In this document: piece after piece, positions 62,246 through 64,000 of the stretch | Layout: every line of letters begins with the position of its first letter | How positions within the stretch are numbered: the first letter of the stretch is position 1 | Source: Deltaproteobacteria bacterium | Lineage (GTDB): Bacteria; Desulfobacterota; Desulfomonilia; UBA1062 | Reading direction: 5' to 3' | Length of the DNA stretch: 64,000 nt | NCBI GenBank assembly: GCA_018433085.1 | Contig: JAHDRW010000007.1 | Coordinates: 1-64,000, forward strand | Notes under the pieces: model-generated | The model's database searches: none | Told to the model about the DNA's origin: nothing | What the model saw: the letters and a program-made list of their open reading frames with translations, nothing else | Made by a program: the position numbers and the translations under genes

Positions 62246-63091
62246 ATGAAAGACCGCAATACTCGGATCAAGGAGATGCTGATCGCGGCAGCCACGGTAA
62301 TGATTTTTTCAGGCGTGCTTTCCGCATCAGCCTTCGCAGCAGGAGACAGCGTTCTGGTGAAAGGATCCACCACCATACTTCCGATTGCCCAGGTTGCGGC
62401 GGAGGCGTTCATGGACGACAACCCCGGCATCACCGTATCGGTGCAGGGCGGGGGATCGGGAATGGGAATCGCATCGCTGCTGGACGGTACGGCCCATATC
62501 GCTGATGCCTCCCGGCAGATCAAGGCTGCCGAAATCGACAAGGCCATGAGCGTGGGGATAACACCTGTCGAGCACGTCATTGCCATGGACGGCATCGCGG
62601 TCGTGGTGCACCCGTCCAACCCGGTCGGCAAACTGACCAGAGATCAGGTCAGGATGGTCTATACCGGCAGGGTCTCAAACTGGGAAGCCCTCGGGGGTGC
62701 AAACTCAAAAATCGTGATCGTCTCGCGCGACACCTCGAGCGGCACCTTCGAAACCTTTGCGGAGCTCGCCCTGAACCGGGAGAAGGTCCGCCCCGGCGCG
62801 CTGACTGCCGCGTCGAATCAGGCCGTGGCCCAGATTGTTTCCCAGACCCCCGGGGCAATCGGCTACCTCGGCTTCGGGTATGTAAACGCAAAGGTCAAGG
62901 CCCTCGTCATCGACGATATCGTGTGCACGCGGGAGAACATCCTCAGCGGCGAGTATGCCTTATCACGGCCCCTATACATGTATGCCGGCGGCATGCCTTC
63001 GGGCAGCGTGAAGAGTTTCATTGACTTCGTTCTGAGCCCCAGAGGGCAACGGCTCGTGGAAGAAGAAGGCTTTATCGGCGTGAACCAATGA
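62246..63091 (+). CDS. pstS: Phosphate-binding protein PstS
   Basis: 281 residues. The signal peptide ends ASAFA. VKGSTTILPIAQVAAEAF, QGGGSGMGIASLLDG, VVVHPSNPV and SRDTSSGTFETFAEL are the phosphate-binding loops of the family. It delivers periplasmic phosphate to the PstCAB transporter, whose genes are not downstream: the gene is followed by a terminator. A Pho-box-like array precedes it, so it is likely induced by phosphate starvation. Confidence 0.93.
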   Translation: MKDRNTRIKEMLIAAATVMIFSGVLSASAFAAGDSVLVKGSTTILPIAQVAAEAFMDDNPGITVSVQGGGSGMGIASLLDGTAHIADASRQIKAAEIDKAMSVGITPVEHVIAMDGIAVVVHPSNPVGKLTRDQVRMVYTGRVSNWEALGGANSKIVIVSRDTSSGTFETFAELALNREKVRPGALTAASNQAVAQIVSQTPGAIGYLGFGYVNAKVKALVIDDIVCTRENILSGEYALSRPLYMYAGGMPSGSVKSFIDFVLSPRGQRLVEEEGFIGVNQ

Positions 63092-63219
63092 GGCTTTCCC
63101 TGAAAAACATGCGCGCAGAGACACCATCTCCGAGGCATCGTCTTCCCTGAAGTCCCGCTTCCGGCAGGACAGGCAGCGTCCCTGCCGATACCGGGCAGCC
63201 TAGAGGCAGACCGTACCGC

Positions 63220-63247
63220 CCCCGTGTATGGTGAACGGGGATTTTTT
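63220..63247 (+). terminator. Intrinsic terminator downstream of pstS
   Basis: CCCCGT (63220-63225) pairs with ACGGGG (63235-63240) around a 9-nt loop, followed by ATTTTTT (63241-63247). This is a standard Rho-independent terminator about 130 bp past the pstS stop. The rest of the 63092-63482 interval holds an AT-rich stretch that is probably the promoter of the next gene. Confidence 0.75.
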
Positions 63248-63482
63248 CCTCCCCCTTGGGGAATATCTCCCCTGCCGAGCACATGTACACCAGGGAAACG
63301 ATACTTTTATTGCGCAATTCCAATGTATTATATTTATGGTATTAAATTTGCTAGTTCTTATCCGAAATCCGTAAAACAGAGATCCTCATCGGCATGATTG
63401 ACCCGTGAGAGAGCAGACCTCGGCAGTATATTTCCTCTGCTCCTATGGCTATAACAATCACGAATTTCGTGGAGGTAAGTGT

Positions 63483-64000
63483 ATGAAAAAGGTAGATGTC
63501 GTAGTATTGGGGGGATTATCGGGTATTACCGCCGGGATCAGCTGCAGAAGGCACTATCCCGGCAAAAAGGTGATCATGGTTAGAAAAGAGGGGACCGTTC
63601 TCATCCCGTGCGGGATTCCATACATTTACGGTACTGTCGGAGGCCCGGAAAACAATGTGATACCGGACGGGCTTCTGGAGAACAATGGAATCGAGCTGAT
63701 CAAGGGCGAGGCCATCGACGTCGACCGGGCTCAGAAGGTTGTCACCCTCAAAGATGGCGAGACCATCGGATACGATAAGCTTGTCTTTGCGACAGGCTCC
63801 GTTCCCCTTGTCCCGCCGATCCCCGGGATAGACAAAGAGAATGTGTACCCGGTCAAAAAGGAATTCGACTACCTGTCGGAAGTCCAGCAGAAGATGAGCG
63901 GCGTGAAGGAGCTGGTTATCATCGGCGGCGGATTCATCGGCATGGAGTTCGCTGACGAATGCAGAAAGGGCAGAAATATCAACGTGACCGTTGTCGAGGC
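63483..64000 (+). CDS. CoA-disulfide reductase-like flavoprotein, partial
   Basis: The first 172 codons; the gene runs off the window. GGAGG precedes the ATG by 7 nt. It is an FAD/NAD(P)-dependent pyridine nucleotide-disulfide oxidoreductase of the CoA-disulfide reductase/NADH oxidase group: a VVVLGGLSGITAG dinucleotide site, the single redox Cys43 in LIPCGIPYIYG, DKLVFATGSVP, and a second binding site VIIGGGFIGMEFADE. The first glycine-rich loop (GGLSGI) is one residue shorter than the usual GG-x-x-AG form. Substrate not known: CoA disulfide, polysulfide or oxygen are all used by relatives. Confidence 0.85.
   Translation, partial: MKKVDVVVLGGLSGITAGISCRRHYPGKKVIMVRKEGTVLIPCGIPYIYGTVGGPENNVIPDGLLENNGIELIKGEAIDVDRAQKVVTLKDGETIGYDKLVFATGSVPLVPPIPGIDKENVYPVKKEFDYLSEVQQKMSGVKELVIIGGGFIGMEFADECRKGRNINVTVVE

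Noticed and set aside
1-64000. Selenoprotein genes with in-frame TGA
   Set aside because: Prompted by selC, I looked for genes broken by TGA at a Cys/Sec position and found none; the recognised genes are complete without readthrough.

Overview
The window looks like a chromosome segment of a GC-rich, Gram-negative, flagellated bacterium, most likely a member of the Desulfobacterota (the former Deltaproteobacteria). The basis is the mix of outer-membrane beta-barrels and lipoproteins, a TonB-type protein, very large PAS/HDOD signalling proteins, a PAS-LuxR regulator, a TrpB2-type enzyme, a selenocysteine tRNA and a beta-keto acid cleavage enzyme. The lineage is an inference; no rRNA or other marker is present.

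Region 1 (1-5281) holds cell-surface proteins: two tandem paralogues of a secreted 'VTGQAG' family (one cut by the window start), a smaller relative, a lipoprotein-like protein and an outer-membrane barrel. Region 2 (5330-8221) is a 937-residue regulator with six PAS domains in exact 360-bp tandem repeats and a LuxR-type helix-turn-helix. A dense palindromic repeat cluster (8225-8335) separates it from a leftward envelope operon (13221 to 8355) encoding an MMPL/RND transporter, a LolA-like periplasmic protein and a DUF1302-like barrel. An 814-residue lipoprotein gene lies upstream of that operon. Both promoters share a palindromic operator-like motif, and both leaders carry a copy of a ~110-nt dispersed repeat that occurs again before sppA.

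Region 3 (16885-24887, rightward) starts at a perfect consensus sigma-70 promoter: lipoprotein, outer-membrane protein, endonuclease III, a PTS EIID without EIIA/B/C neighbours, HPr, Enzyme I, RseC-like protein, SmpB and TldD. It is followed by sppA, a Gx-type membrane protein and a CheD-HDOD fusion. Region 4 (40890 to 28122, leftward) is housekeeping and signalling genes with many overlapping ends: TonB-like, YjfB-like, surE, rnc, a radical SAM enzyme, two very large histidine kinases, era and der, then a TrpB2 enzyme with a small cysteine-rich partner.

Region 5 (40984-45093) has selC, a LysM/glycosidase-like protein, a BKACE enzyme with a TetR regulator, and a DUF1285-like protein. Region 6 (45153-60373) is the most unusual part. 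A flagellin-FlaG-FliD operon, driven from a near-consensus sigma-28 promoter, is divergent from a three-gene glycan cluster: a CMP-sugar synthetase fused to an RraA-like domain, a 2560-residue protein carrying about five glycosyltransferase modules, two methyltransferase modules and two TPR blocks, and a GT2-TPR protein. The arrangement suggests a flagellin glycosylation locus. Region 7 (60480-64000) has a Sel1-repeat protein, a DUF218 protein, a lone PstS behind a Pho-box-like array, and the start of a CoA-disulfide-reductase-like flavoprotein cut by the window end.
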